Shown in pieces: positions 18,572-29,847 of a stretch of 64,000 bases of DNA. Under the pieces are notes generated by a model. The model made no database searches, was not told where the DNA came from, and was given only the letters and a program-made list of their open reading frames with translations. The DNA lies in the NCBI GenBank assembly GCA_977017575.1, contig CDRNVI010000009.1:186001-250000 (forward strand). The letters are read 5' to 3'. The DNA is from Paramoeba atlantica. Lineage: Eukaryota > Discosea. How positions within the stretch are numbered: position 1 is the stretch's first letter; each line of letters opens with the position of its first letter. The translations under genes were made by a program, and so were the position numbers.

Positions 18572-20185
18572 TGTGAGGGTTGGTAGTCCTAATCTGGGCT
18601 TACCCAGAGAGGGTCCACCAACCCGTCATTATCACGGCGCTATAGACGCGCCATGGCAGGCCTGGCACCATGAAGGCCGGAAAAAAAAGGCACATTCATG
18701 GATACTCAGGCACATCCCACTGAAGGGGCCGACGACACGCAAGAAGTGGTCTCTCCAGCATCCGAACAAGTCGAATGTCGAAAAGGCTTCAATACGCTGT
18801 CGGGAAACTCATCTAGAGAAAAATTAGGAAAACTAAAATAAATACTGTTACTATAGTAAATAAATAAAGTTAGTAATAGTAAATACGAAACGAAATATTG
18901 CAACTGCAAACGTATAATTTATGCAGACACCGTGATACATGATTGAAGTTTGATACAGACATCCTTTGAAAGGAAGGATACATACACGACAAGATGTGTA
19001 TGAAGCCTCGCTCGCAATAATTTAACTTAACACTAATAAATTGAGGTACAGTGAGTCGTTGGTTCAATGAATGAAGCCGAGCACACCATCATTCTCGGAA
19101 TCTTTATCACGTCTATTATTCGGACGACAACCCTACATATACACACGTTTAAACCACCAGAATTATACAGAACTGTACTACTTCAACTAGTCTCTACTTG
19201 TATTACTAGGAATCTATGCTGAATTAGCATTCTTACTACTCTTACTAGCGGAACTACTCTAGGAAAGGCCGCTCCATTAAAACCTAGAAACCCTCCACTA
19301 AACGAGTAACTACGACTCAATCGCACTGGTCATTTAGGGTCCCACTAATTTACGCATCATCTAAGATGCAGGGATACCACACTTACAAAAGGTATGGCAT
19401 ATCAAAAACGCAAGTCAAAAGCGAGTCAGAGTCCACACGTGGAACTGTAGTCATCCAGACCGACACTGTATCCAACTGCCATGGCAATTCCACGAGAGGC
19501 AGTACCCTTGATGCGAGCGGTCATATTCTGTATCAAACGCCATATTCTCTATCAAATCAACGTGACTGATTCAACGCTACACGCGGATCTACACTCCATG
19601 CGAGCGGATCTACGCTGCATCAAATCAGCATGAGTGACTCCACGCTGCTAAAACAGCGGCTCCACACTCCATGCGAGCGGCTCCACGCTGTGTCAAACAG
19701 CGGCTCCACGCTCCATCAAATCAGCATGAGTGGCTCCACGCTGCTAAAACAGCGGCTCCACACTCCATGCGAGCGGCACCACGCTGCGAGCGGTCATATT
19801 CTGTATCAAACGCCATATTCTCTATCAAATCAACATGACTGATTCAACGCTACACGCGGATCTACACTCCATGCGAGCGGTTCGACGCTGCATCAAATCA
19901 GCATGAGTGGCTCCACGCTGCTAAAACAGCGGCTCCACACTCTATGCGAGCGGCTCCACGCTGTATCAAACAGCGGCTCCACGCTCTATCGAATCTGCTT
20001 GAATTCCGCCGAATTAGTTTTCGGATTTTGGTGCAGGCCGGGTTTCAAGCCCGGTGTCGTCAAAACATTTTTTTTTCTGGCCTTCATGGTGCCAGGCCTG
20101 CCATGGCGCGTATACTGCGCCGTGATAATGACGGGTTGGTGGACCCTCTCTGGGTAAGCCCAGATTAGGACTACCAACCCTCACA
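18572..20185. mobile_element. element with ~120-bp TIRs around a satellite
   Basis: The left end TGTGAGGGTTGGTAGTCC continues through ACCCAGAGAGGGTCCACC, CGTCATTATCACGGCG and CCATGGCAGGCCTGGCACC. The same sequence is inverted at 20062-20185. The interior is AT-rich without a recognisable ORF and holds the satellite at 19366-19985. Confidence 0.75.
19366..19985. repeat. satellite of ~20-bp subunits in ~272-bp higher-order unit
   Basis: The subunit resembles GCGGCTCCACGCTGYATCAA. The segment from CGGTCATATTCTGTATCAAA at 19518 repeats at 19790. Open frames across it reflect the repeat and not a gene. Confidence 0.75.
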
Positions 20186-20259
20186 TTATCACAACCTACG
20201 TATGCGCCTAGATACTGGTTCCAGGCCGGTGGGTGACAGGCATGCCTTTGGGGCTGTTG

Positions 20260-20432
<173 letters not shown>

Positions 20433-21124
20433 TCTGTTTCTTTCTTTCTTTCCTTCCATCTATCTTCCTCACACTTCGCTTCAATGATACTAGGTATCAA
20501 CGAAGCGACGCCGGGCTTGGAACCGGTATCTAGCGTGTTTTCGTAGGTGGTGATAATGATAATGTGGTTATGACAAGGCCTTATTATGATAAGGCCTTTC
20601 AAATAATTTTTGTTGATTAATTTATGTAGAAAAGCAATGAATGTTACTTGAATCCAAATATCGGGTTTGGGCTTAAAGTTTGTAATTTTTTCTTTCGAAT
20701 CTCTACAATTGAGTCGAGTACTTCATGGAATTCTTTCACCGTGCTCTGCCACACATTACCCAATCCCTTTATTTATGCACCCCCCCTTTAAGAGTTTATG
20801 CATCCCCCCTTTATTATGCACCCCCCTTTAATATGCACACGTTTTTGGAGTTTGTGCATATTAAAGGGGGGGTGCATAATAAGGGGGGGGGGGATAAAAA
20901 CAATTGCGCCGCTTATTTCCTCTCATAGTGTATAATTGGTCCTTGGAAATGCTGTTTTTGCTAATATTGGCGTTGTGTTGCGCCTTGTATTGCTTTATTG
21001 CGCTTTGTTGCTACTTTTCGCTCGACCATCTCTATAGCAAGAAATTTTCTATACCACTTCGTGCCAAGTTGAATGGCAAATGAAAAGCACGTAAAATGTT
21101 CTTTGCAATGTTTCAAGAGCGTTA

Positions 21125-21530
21125 CCCTAGATATTTAGTATCTTGTTATGTTGGCACCGGGCAAGCCTGCGTAAGCTCACGCGAAAGTTAGCTAGGGAGG
21201 TGGGGTGTGCCATGCCTCTGCACCTTAGGTAATGCAACAAGGTGCCCCTTGACCAAAAAAATATTCTTGCTTTTGAGAATGAAAAAAAAGCACGTCACAC
21301 ATTCCAAAGATTAAGCTGAATGACACCCACCCTAGTTCCTTAATACCTTGTTATATTCGGTACCGGGGGGTGCCATTCTCCTTCAGCGTTGTCTGGATGC
21401 CATCTACCCTAGTTTTTTGGTGTCTCGTTATGTTGGCACCGGGTAGTGTCATCTTCAAAAAAAGACTCTGAATCCAGCTCACCCTAGTTGTTTGGCGTCT
21501 TCTTATGTTGGCGCCGGGTGATCTAGCTCG
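21125..21530 (+). repeat. four spaced copies of a CCCTAGTT...GTTGGCACCGGG motif
   Basis: Copies near 21126, 21331, 21408 and 21481 share CCCTAGTT, a TTGGTGTCTTGTTATG-like core and GGCACCGGG. Spacing is irregular (73-205 bp). A related copy is at 12936, and a partial one at 59724 (CCCTAGTTTTCTGACGTCTT). Confidence 0.6.
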
Positions 21531-21667
21531 GGAAGCTGGGGTCGCTACGCCCCATCATTCGACAAAAGTCGAATGCTCTGACATTGCCCTGATAAACTTT
21601 TAGGTATCCGAAGTGACTTTCCAAACAGAATAAAAAAAGGAAACAAATCAGTGAAAGTGAAGCAAAT

Positions 21668-22053
21668 TTAGCCTTTTGTTTTTAAAGTGTTTATTTTGCC
21701 GATTTTTGTAATCATTTTTTTGGTTTTAAAGGATTTTTCTTGTACACCAATGCTTTGCCGGGGGTGTACGTGGTTTCCTTGCCGACGAGAGCTGACATTA
21801 GGCAAGGTTTCCCTTTGGACGGAAGTGGAATGCGTAGAGTGGTTGAAGTGACAAATTGGTTGCCCAGAAGGTTGTGTGTTACAAAACATTGCATAAAGCA
21901 CCTAAGAATATGAAACTTGTTGAAGGGAAATGGAGGTGCAGCAAGAAATGCCACAGAAAGTACGACGCACTAGGGCCCATGGTGCCCGGCCGAGCGCATA
22001 GGAGCGCGAAGCAAATGATTGGTACAAAAAAGACTAAATTTACTTCACTTTAA
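21668..22053. other. unrecognised short frames inside element A4
   Basis: Minus-strand frame with PSKGKPCLMSALVGKETTYT and plus-strand frame with KWRCSKKCHRKYDALG. Neither matches a family I know. Codon use gives no clear choice. They may be captured host fragments or chance. Confidence 0.2.
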
Positions 22054-22231
22054 CCAAAAAATCAAATCAAATTTACCCAATCGGTCCCACTACACGAACT
22101 TACTTCAGCTTTAATTTCGTGCACTTTAAAGGGGGGGTCCCACTACACCAACTTTCCGCAGCCTGCATTTTGTGCATATTAAAGGGGCGTAAAGGGGGGG
22201 GGGTGCATATTAAAGGGGGGGTCACAATATT

Positions 22232-22924
22232 TCTCTTCATATTCACAAAATTAAATATCAGCTCTCTTTTGTACGCATGTGTTCTCTTCAATTTAAGAAA
22301 AAATGATCTTTTTAACTTTCGAGCCTTGGGGCACATGAGTGCACCATTACCCTGCGGAAGCACCTACAGTGGTAAAAACTTCCTTCTGGGGGGATCTAAA
22401 TTTTGCAAAAAATATCCAATTTTAGAGAAAAATATTGTAGTGCCGCTTGATAAGAAGTCGCGTTGTAGTCTCCAACTTCTTCTTTTTGTTGTTCAATTCC
22501 ACGGCTCAAAATCTCTGAGAACAAAGAAATTCTCTGAGAACAAAGAACAGTTCTCGGAACAACATAGTATGTAGATCATTCTAAAAACCGAATTTGGCGT
22601 TCGAAGCGGTTAAAACCGAAGTCTACGCAAAACCATCATGATTCAGAAGAAGTGAGTAAAATGTGTTTCAAAGAGAAGTTGGTTCACTTTAGAGCGCGGG
22701 TCGAACACATTCTTTTTGCTTTCTTTTTGCATTCTTTCTTCCTAGTAATCCCCTAGTGCTCTCGTGAGGTAAAAATCTTGATCACAACCACGAATAGGGG
22801 GACCATAAAATAAGATTGTAAGGCCTTAAAAATATCCCCTCATAAGCAAAAAGTTATGAACTCAATTAAATTATATCCAAACTGACAAAACAAAAAACTC
22901 TGTGCGCATTTCCAAATTTTTATA
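22232..22924. other. no gene; family-B-like remnant near 22385
   Basis: GGGGGGATCTAAATTTTGC at 22387 resembles the family-B subterminal sequence. The rest is AT-rich without recognisable coding. Confidence 0.4.
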
Positions 22925-23079
22925 AGAAAACATGTAGAAAAGTATTCAAAAAAAGCGCAGTTTTTTTGGGCGAAAGTAAATAAATAAGGGGGGGTGCTGA
23001 TTCATCGTCTGGATGAAAGTCGAACTACAAATATAAAGGGGGTTCACCCCCTGAAGGATAAAGGGGGCGGAGTGACAGT
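22925..23079. repeat. family-A end 3' of LRR gene
   Basis: ACATGTAGAAAAGTATTC, then GGGGGGGTGCTGATTCATCG, and TATAAAGGGGG twice, ending GGAGTGACAGTA. Parallels 9085-9213 and 4049-4117. Confidence 0.6.
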
Positions 23080-23132
23080 AGCAGCAAAGTTGAACTATAT
23101 TTCGAAATAAAAAAATCAAATTACCCAGCAGC

Positions 23133-23945
23133 TCAGACAAAGAATTGGGGCATTGTAGGTTCATGTTGGATAATATTTGGTGGAATTTCGAGAAGCGAGT
23201 GCGGCATCAAGTATTCTTCAAACGAATTTCCCGATAGCAGTACTCGAGGCGGCGAGGCTCCATTCCAATTCTCGCCTATAACAGGGGTTAAGTCGATAAT
23301 CCCACTCAAGAGATTGTTGCTGAGTTCCAATTCATTCAAATTGACCGGTAATCCCATTAAGCTTGGCGTCCCCGAAAACTGATTATTGCTTAGATCAAGA
23401 TTCGTAATCGAGGGAGGGAGATCTGAAAAATGTAATGCACCACTAAATCCATTACGGGATAGGTTCAGTATGCAAAGGAATTCGGGGAGATGACTCAAGT
23501 CCACCTCTCCGTCAAGATGATTTTCTTTTACATTAAAAACCAGCAAATTGGGAGGCAGATCACCGAGAGGGAGCAATCCAGTCAGGAGACCGTGGTGCCC
23601 TGTGACATAGCATTGTAACAATGTCCGGGGTAAGTGCTCCCAACAAAGCGTACCGCGAAATTTACTCGCGATGTGATCTTTATACCACGTGATGCTAATG
23701 ATATTTTGCCGCGGATTACAAGCGACTCCTTTCCATGTACAGAGGGAAACTTCCCGGAGTTGTCCAAAGAAATTGCGTTTGGTAAGAACCCAGGAAGGGT
23801 GGCGTTCCGTGAGATTGCTGATAAGGGCTAACATGAGCTGATCTTGAGGGGTCAATAGTGCGGACACTTTACCTCGGCGCCCCGACGCGGGAAGTTGGGT
23901 ATCGGAAGCGAGTACCACGTTGCAAAGCAGCATGACGTTCATCAT
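23133..23945 (-). CDS. secreted LRR protein, best preserved member
   Basis: 270 codons, ATG 23945, TGA stop. Signal peptide MMNVMLLCNVVLAS, then DTQLP, then RRGKVSALLTPQDQLMLAL leading into the N-cap with CTWKGVACN. About seven LRRs follow (NGFSGALHFSDLPPSITNLD, NQFSGTPSLMGLP). A non-repeat C-terminal tail has ENWNGASPPRVLLSGNSFEE and ends QFFV. No membrane anchor is seen. The fragment at 9254 is a recent partial copy, including 3' flank. Confidence 0.88.
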   Translation of the reverse strand: MMNVMLLCNVVLASDTQLPASGRRGKVSALLTPQDQLMLALISNLTERHPSWVLTKRNFFGQLREVSLCTWKGVACNPRQNIISITWYKDHIASKFRGTLCWEHLPRTLLQCYVTGHHGLLTGLLPLGDLPPNLLVFNVKENHLDGEVDLSHLPEFLCILNLSRNGFSGALHFSDLPPSITNLDLSNNQFSGTPSLMGLPVNLNELELSNNLLSGIIDLTPVIGENWNGASPPRVLLSGNSFEEYLMPHSLLEIPPNIIQHEPTMPQFFV

Positions 23946-24274
23946 GATTCTTCAGGTATAAATAAACAATTTTCATACAAATCGTTTGTATTAGTGTACT
24001 GATGGTACAAACGTTGTGCGTATTTTCTATAAAATATATTTGATAGATGGTACTTGAGGGGCTGCGGGTGGGGATTCGGTGCGGTCTCGGCGCGGTCTCG
24101 GTGCGGTGTGGCCACTTATCTCAGTGCAAGAACAGGAATGCGGAGTGTGGAATGGGTGAGGGGTGGGTGCAGGGGCGTAGAAGGCGAAGGCGTGGCTTCA
24201 TGAATCCGAACATTATTGGAGAGGAAACCTCAATGAAATTTATGTAAGACTGCGACAGTAATTCAACATTAACA

Positions 24275-24425
24275 TACAGGGGTGGGCAAGAAAATGTGGG
24301 GGGGGGTCAAAATTTCTATAACATGGAGAATTTTTGAAAGCAGCACCGCATTCGAGAGCTCTCGCAGAGTTACGCGTCATGTGATAGTGCGTTTCCCGCA
24401 TTTTTAAAGTTTAAAAAATTACAAA
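24275..24425 (+). repeat. family-B terminal region
   Basis: TACAGGGGTGGGCAAGAAAA, GGGGGGGGTCAAAATTTC, then CACCGCATTCGAGAGC. Aligns with 14440-14604. No certain partner; TGCCCACCACTGTA at 26691-26704 is a candidate but would overlap the element at 24056-25305. Confidence 0.55.
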
Positions 24426-25057
24426 AAATATTGATTTTTCAAAGTGCGAAATTCTGCAGTTAGGCCACTTTTTCGCTTTTTCTTCTTCTTCCCGTCCTCC
24501 TTTTTATTTGACGGGCCAGAAAAGAGCTTTTTCAAATGACAGAAAACTACAGAAACGTGACATGGGCTGTTACAGTTCTTGTGGACAAATAAAAGTCTCT
24601 CATAGTATCTTCCAAGTAAAGCAAAATGGGGAAATTGATTCTTTTTCCGCCGCCGCACGCCAAGCAGGTTGTCCTGAGAAAATCGGTGGGAATTACATGT
24701 TGCACTACATTCAGACTTTGAATTATTAAAAGGAGAACAACATGGCGAGTTCTTAAGAGTTTTACGGAGCATGCCTAGGCGAATTATGATTGTACTTGAA
24801 AACAAATGAGGATCTTTGCGGATATTATTCCGTTTTTTAAATTTTTTTGAAATTGCAGTCCCTGCGATTTCATCCACTTTACTGCTGAGCTCTGCATTGC
24901 TTATCTCCAAACGTGGCCTGGAGAAAATGTCGGGCCTCTTCGTTAAGACCCGGACCGTCGAAGCCTTGATGACATCGAAGAGTTTGTCTTCGGCACTTGT
25001 CTCAGGCTCAAGAGCAGTCAATCGCTCTTGCAATGCGTCATTGCTCTCCATGGACAT
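24419..25057 (-). CDS. unrecognised 212-residue ORF
   Basis: ATG 25057. Residues 1-75 are regular and acidic/helical (ALQERLTALEPETSAEDKLF, ISNAELSSKVDEIAGTAISK) and look like real protein. The C-terminal part is Lys/Arg-rich with scattered Cys and reads into the family-B end, so the original C-terminus is probably lost. It may be a transposon-encoded DNA-binding protein. No family assigned. Confidence 0.4.
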   Translation of the reverse strand: MSMESNDALQERLTALEPETSAEDKLFDVIKASTVRVLTKRPDIFSRPRLEISNAELSSKVDEIAGTAISKKFKKRNNIRKDPHLFSSTIIIRLGMLRKTLKNSPCCSPFNNSKSECSATCNSHRFSQDNLLGVRRRKKNQFPHFALLGRYYERLLFVHKNCNSPCHVSVVFCHLKKLFSGPSNKKEDGKKKKKRKSGLTAEFRTLKNQYFL

Positions 25058-25435
25058 AAAAATTTAGGAGAAAAGTTTACGGGAAAAGAGAAACGCACTG
25101 TTGTTAGTAGAAAGGATGAAAATGACCCAGACAAAGAAACAAAGGAAAATATAGCTAGAAGCGTACACCAACTCAGAAATTCCACATAAAAATAAGTAAA
25201 CAAATGTAAACTTTTGACTGTTTTTTCTATTTCTCCCCACCGAAAATAGAAACCGCGGTCTCGGTGCGGTCTCGGTCGAAGTACCCGCAGCCCCTCACTT
25301 TTACTTTCGCTTCTGCTCCCGCGCTTCAAAGTTACTTGCCTCTGTGTGCCAACGACTTGTCAACAAAGAATAGGAAATCTTTTTATTCATACTAACAAAG
25401 CTTATTATTTTTTATGTCTGTGTAGTCCTTAATCA

Positions 25436-25677
25436 CTCGTCAAGAGTGTTTGGGGAAATGCATGAAAGTTACACCATTCACTATTCCTCGTGCAGGTCGC
25501 TCTAGGTTTTGTGTGTATTGTAAGTGGTGCCCCACTCCTGACGAAAAAAGGGATAGATGTGTGTTTTGCCTCGAGGACAGCGTTCTACAGGGCACTGAGT
25601 CTGCGTTCATTGTGGACAAAATCGAGTTGTTGAAGCATTTCCCCCTCACATTCAACAAAGTTTCGAAACGTTGAATA
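25436..25677 (+). pseudogene. Cys-rich fragment
   Basis: The open frame reads CLGKCMKVTPF, then SRFCVYCKWCPTPDEKRDRC and VFCLEDSVL. The paired Cys-x2-Cys motifs suggest a zinc-binding piece, as found at transposase C-termini, but I cannot name the family. It ends KVSKR and lies 290 bp upstream of a fragment homologous to 14605-14829. Confidence 0.35.
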
Positions 25678-25959
25678 TTGACGTCCCTGCTGCGCAAAAA
25701 ACATCAAGTTCTTTTTATCTTCGATCTGTTGCTGGGTTTAGATTGACTTTCGTCCACATTGCCTACGTGTTAGTTGCATGTCAAAACGGCATAACATGGT
25801 CGGACTTATTACGGGATAGTTTAATCCCACCCCCACATTGTCTCTTAAATCTGTGGCTCAATAGGGTATTTTTGGTTTTCACTAATTTTCAAGAATCTTC
25901 ACGTGATTCTTGCATCAAGACTTCACGTGATATTTGCACAGACTCCATTGCTAAAAAAA

Positions 25960-26172
25960 ATTGAATCCTTCAGAGCTCAGGTGCCATCGGAGGATGTTGG
26001 TAATGTTCTTCCGAACAATGTCCGTACTCTCTACTGCGACATGCACAGATTGGAAGAACATGTTTGGGGTGGTATTCGTAGTTCTGTCGATGAATACGAT
26101 GTTTGCGGTATGGCCATCAATGCGGGGATCATTCGATTGCATCATGAGCATGTTCTTTTTGCAATCTCATAG
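25960..26172 (+). pseudogene. fragment homologous to the 14.6-14.8 kb ORF
   Basis: LEEHVWGGIRSSVDEYDVCG then MAINAGIIRLHHEHVLFAI aligns with LAHEVWEKLCAAIDLHMVYG then IAVDAGIDRAKSEHILLSVL at 14605-14720. Conserved HE/EH and W-V-Y patterns show common origin, probably a transposon-encoded accessory protein. Family unknown. Confidence 0.45.
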
Positions 26173-26306
26173 ATAGATGGCTGATGCCACCAATGTACCA
26201 CCGAAAGTTTGAAGCTTTCAGCGGTAAAGATACTGCCGAAATTGTAGTCAGAGAAAAAGGACCTCGGATTCGAAATGATTGGGTCGAAAAACGGTGGTAT
26301 ACCAAA

Positions 26307-26640
26307 TACAGTACCCCCCCGTTTATAATAGCCTCGCTTTTTCCCAAATGAACCTATAAAGGGGGGAGGGCGATGGAAGATTGAAAAATGGCACAGAAAT
26401 CGCCCTACATTTGGGAGCGAGGGACCAGGAATTATTCAGTCGCTAAGTGGGCCCCGGCACTCTGCCAAAGTAAAATGTCCAGCACCACCCCGTGCCATAC
26501 CTCGAAGAACCATGTGAAAATAAATATCAAAATACTTGAGACGGTGCAAGAAAATTTTAAAAAATCTTCCTCGGTTTGCCAAAAAAAGAACCTATAAGGG
26601 GGGGAGGGGTCGAGGCTATTATAAACAGGGGGGTACAGTA
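26307..26640. mobile_element. 334-bp MITE A5, word GTTTATAATAGCCTCG
   Basis: Tips TACAGTACCCCCCC and GGGGGGTACAGTA, with the inverted word CGAGGCTATTATAAAC. A second inner word, GAACCTATAAAGGGGGG, is in the same orientation at both ends. TA flanks. Confidence 0.8.
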
Positions 26641-27248
26641 TCTCCAAAGTCGGACAAAGTACAAGACCTGTAGGGGGGTAAATATCGTTGCCCACCACTG
26701 TATTCGTCCGAATACCATAGTAAATTGCTGTAATGAAATGAATCGAATTGAATCGTTCGATTTTTTTTGAAGTGCTGCACATGAGCACAGGAATCCCTTG
26801 TTTTGTTCACTCATTCGAAGTCGAAAAACCCATTTTTTCGACGTCGAAAGTCATTCGAAGACGTCAAATTACAATTTTCGACGTCGAATGACAGCTACAC
26901 GCATGTCGAATAGTATCAATACTTTATTCCCGGAGATTATTCCGTCCTTTAAAGAAAATTCCAACCTCCAATTGGAAAATTTTGAAACGCTCCAATTCGA
27001 ATCCAATTGGAGTCCCAACTGTCATCATCACCCAAAAAATTGTCATATTTTGAAGAAACAATTGTCAGAAATCCACGTAATTTTTTTACCTCTGCCCGGC
27101 GTTTCGTTTTGAGCTAAACTGAGCTAAACATAGCGGGAAACGCTCTACTTTTTTATTCTGCACATTCTTAAAAAAAGGTGAGCTCTCAACTCCACCTGTA
27201 CGAAAATTAAAGGGGCGACTGCTATCGATTAAGGGGTGTATACATGTA
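26641..27248. other. no gene; cluster of TTCGACGTCGAA palindromes
   Basis: Between 26813 and 26895 TTCGACGTCGAA and CATTCGAAGTCG-like palindromes recur. At 27134-27150 there is GGGAAACGCTCTACTTTTT, shared with the Tc1 element at 3940. Otherwise unremarkable. Confidence 0.4.
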
Positions 27249-27445
27249 TACAGGGGGGGGTCACCAATTTCCGGGGGGGTCTAAAATTTGTGTCGTGTGA
27301 GCTTTTGACCTAATTCCTTCGTCATTCAACAGATCTTGAAATTCTAAGCTGTTTTGCGGTATAAAAAGTCTCATAAAAAACCAAATCACTATATGAGAAA
27401 TTTTTAAGGAAAAAGTAGGATTAAAATTCTGCAAATTATTCGAAA

Positions 27446-28370
27446 TAAACCCCCGCTCACGAATAAGTGACCCCCCTCATTTTTAGTACAGGGGGGCGTC
27501 GGTGGGTTATCATACCACTTTTTCGTTCAAAATTTCGAGATCTGTACGTTTCCGCTGTTTTTAGCTCATTTTAAAATTTTAAAATTTAGTCAAAAAACAT
27601 AATTGGTTTTTCAACTTTTTTTTCCAAAAATGACCAAATCACCATATCGGCTCCCAAAAGGGGGGCTTACGGATAGTGGTAAGGTTCTTTTGAAGATGAA
27701 ACAGGCAGAAGGTGTTCCGATAAAACAATTATCCCGTCTCTAGAAGGATAATCAAAAAATATCTGAACGAAAAAAAATCTAGCGGGGAATACACTTTGAG
27801 TCCTGTGACCATCTATTACAAGTGAGACATCCACAATGACACATCTATTACAAGAGAGACGTACATAGAAACATTAAAACAGGTAGATTTCCCCCCTAAT
27901 AGTGTATTTCAACAGGATGGGGCACCGGCACATACTGCCCGTGCCTCCAAAGAGTATATTGAGAATCGAATGAGTGATGTTCTAAGAAACTGGCCCCCCA
28001 ACTCGCCCGACCTTTCCCCCATAGAAAACGTCTGATCTATGGTCCAAGAGGCGGTAGACGAACAAACGCCATCGGATAAACCTTCACTTATCCGATGTGT
28101 ACGTGAAGCATGGTCTTCTTTAACTCAAAAAGTGATCGACAAAACAGTATTAAGTTTTGATTCTCGACTTAAGGAGTGTATAAGATTGAAGGGCGAAAAA
28201 GTGACAAAATGGTAATTCTTCTCTAAATTGTGCGTATTCGTTTCTTTTTGTCTCATTTCTTCACGCGCAAAGTCCTTGTGTTGAGATCTGCAAAATGCAA
28301 CAAAAATCAGCTCAAACGGACATTTGTACGAAAAAAAAGAGGGGGGTCACTTTTCGTGAGCGGGGGCTTA
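27446..28370. mobile_element. 925-bp mariner-derived element, copy 1
   Basis: TIRs TAAACCCCCGCTCACGAA and TTCGTGAGCGGGGGCTTA, with GTGACCCCCCTC next to them. About 920 bp are nearly identical, inverted, to 31663-32580. It carries a decayed transposase on the plus strand. Confidence 0.85.
27630..28215 (+). pseudogene. mariner-type transposase remnant
   Basis: The N-terminal HTH remnant (LPKGGLTDSGKVLLKMKQ) breaks at TAG. The C-terminal half reads FQQDGAPAHTARASKEYIEN, then NWPPNSPDLSPIENV with TGA where Trp is expected. The Asp of QQDGAPAH and the acidic residue of PIEN remain. The first catalytic Asp region is deleted. Copy 2 shares the TGA. Confidence 0.75.
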
Positions 28371-28451
28371 TTACGAAAATTCATAATTTATGCTATATAT
28401 TTGTTGATATTAGGAGAGATTCAGTCTACAAGTGTAACAAACTATTTATTT

Positions 28452-29222
28452 ATGCCTAAATCCCTTCGCCGACAGAGGCGCACACTTTCTACTCGACATT
28501 CTTCGTACCAGAAACGCATTATTTGCGTACATGAGGTAAAACAGGGGCGTTCCGTTACGGAAACTGCCTCCATGATGAAATGTTGCGAGGACACAGTGCA
28601 TCGATGCGTCAAACAGCACCAAGAAAGTGGGGACGTATTGAGCAAAAGATACACTCGTGCCAATGCTACAGATAACGAGGAATTCAGAAAGATGATTTCT
28701 CTTATCGTGGATGGGGAAAATGAGAGGAGCCCAACTGGTTGTCCATCCTGGCGATGGGTTCATCGACAGGTGGATCAAACACGGTTTCCATGCCCACTCT
28801 CATCCGTCAAAAGACCTTTAAAGAGGTGTGGGTATGTAAGTAAAAAAATGGTAAAAACACCCTACCTTACAACACAACACAAAGTAGCCCGCCTGGAATT
28901 GGCTGACCGTTTGGAAACCTTCACCCCTTATCAATACGCCCACATCTTATGGACAGAGGTAAAAAAAATTAAATGTGGTTTTTTTTCACGCAATATCTGG
29001 TACATTTCAAAAAAATCTAATTTGCCCCTGGAAGTACCAAAAGACGTAGAAAAATACTTTGGGGGAAAAGGGGTCCATATTTGGATGGCGGTAAGTCTTG
29101 AATGGGGGGTACCCAGAATCCATTGTTTTCATGAGTTTGCAGAAAATGAAACGGCTACGAACGCAACCTTCCTTTCTGCGATGACAAAACGAAATAGATT
29201 CTTTAACTGGGTTAAAAGAAAG
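28452..29222 (+). pseudogene. Tc1-like transposase, N-terminal two thirds
   Basis: ATG 28452. HTH (QKRIICVHEVKQGRSVTETA), a second DNA-binding region, then HILWTEVKKIKCG where the first catalytic Asp should be: the usual D-E pair is T-E, so the residue is lost or the frame has drifted. GVHIWMAVSLEWGVPRIHCF follows as in Tc1 elements. The gene ends in the right TIR before the second and third catalytic residues. Confidence 0.65.
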
Positions 29223-29588
29223 AAAAATGGACAGTTTTTACAAATTTTAGACCCCCCAGGTTCAAGTGCCACCCCCTGTACATAATTTTTATATAATTTG
29301 TATAATTATTGTATACTGTGACCCCCCCTTTAATATGGACACTTTTTCAGCTTTTGTCCATAATAAGGGGGGGGGGGTGATGAAAAGGGTGTGGAAAAAA
29401 ATTGGCGCCGCTTCGCGGTAATACATGGCCACGAATTACAAATGCATGGCCACGAGGGCGGGCTAGGATCCTACCAGGGCTAGGAACACCAGGGCTAGGA
29501 ACACCAGGGGCAGACGACCTCGCGCCTACCCAGCCGTTGCCCTGCCAAGCTTTAAAGCAGTTCTCTACAGTCGTTAGAAAAAAATTGA

Positions 29589-29770
29589 TGATTGCGACAG
29601 GCGAACGACCAGTGGTAAGAGTGCGTGCGGTTTTTCGTCGGAAAGACGAGCCCAACGAGCCCACGCAGATGGTGGAGCGAAAGATTCGGAAAGAAGGGCT
29701 GGAGCTGTGGGGTGTGTGGTCGGACGAGCCGGATAAGGAGTACCCCTTCCAGTTTAACGAGTTAAACTAA
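29589..29770 (+). CDS. unrecognised ORF inside A6
   Basis: The frame from ATG at 29589 reads MIATGERPVVRVRAVFRRKD, then VERKIRKEGLELWGVWSDEP, to a TAA at 29770. Composition looks protein-like. No family recognised. It may be a captured exon. Confidence 0.3.
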
Positions 29771-29847
29771 AAGGAACCGAACTACAACAAACAAAAAGAG
29801 TACAATTTGCTTTAAATTATGATCAGGAAACTGAGCGTGTCATATTT

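Larger units (their letters stand above)
20757..22231. mobile_element. 1.5-kb family-A element A4, word TTTAATATGCAC
   Basis: Left arm: TTATGCACCCCCCCTTTA, repeated, with an inverted TTTGTGCATATTAAAGGGG. Right arm: TGTGCATATTAAAGGGG twice, ending GGGGGGGTCACAATAT. The left tip is degenerate. The inner edge has GCGCCGC. It contains a four-copy motif cluster (21125-21530) and short unrecognised frames at 21668-22053. Confidence 0.55.
24056..25305. mobile_element. possible TIR element with GAGGGGCTGCGGGT ends
   Basis: GAGGGGCTGCGGGT at 24056 and its reverse complement at 25292-25305. Next to each tip are tandem GGTGCGGTCTC-like words. A related tip with GTGAAACCTCG words is at 32704. Inside lies a family-B end (24275) and a minus-strand ORF. 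Confidence 0.45.
27249..29280. mobile_element. 2.0-kb family-B element carrying a Tc1 transposase
   Basis: Left tip TACAGGGGGGGGTCACC then CCGGGGGGGTCTAAAATTTG; right tip AAATTTTAGACCCCCCAGG then GCCACCCCCTGTA. Just inside the left end is GAGCTTTTGACCTAATTCC, shared with the TIR at 3031. A second element (27446-28370) is nested in it. Confidence 0.65.

Noticed and set aside
19366-19985. CRISPR array
   Set aside because: Subunits are contiguous satellite repeats without unique spacers, and the genome is eukaryotic.
24275-26704. A 2.4-kb family-B element spanning two matching tips
   Set aside because: It would overlap, not nest with, the TIR pair at 24056/25305, and the right tip match is only about 14 bp.
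27446-28370. Use of TGA as tryptophan
   Set aside because: The TGA in PIENVW is in a dead transposase with other stops; several LRR genes and the PRMT gene end in TGA.
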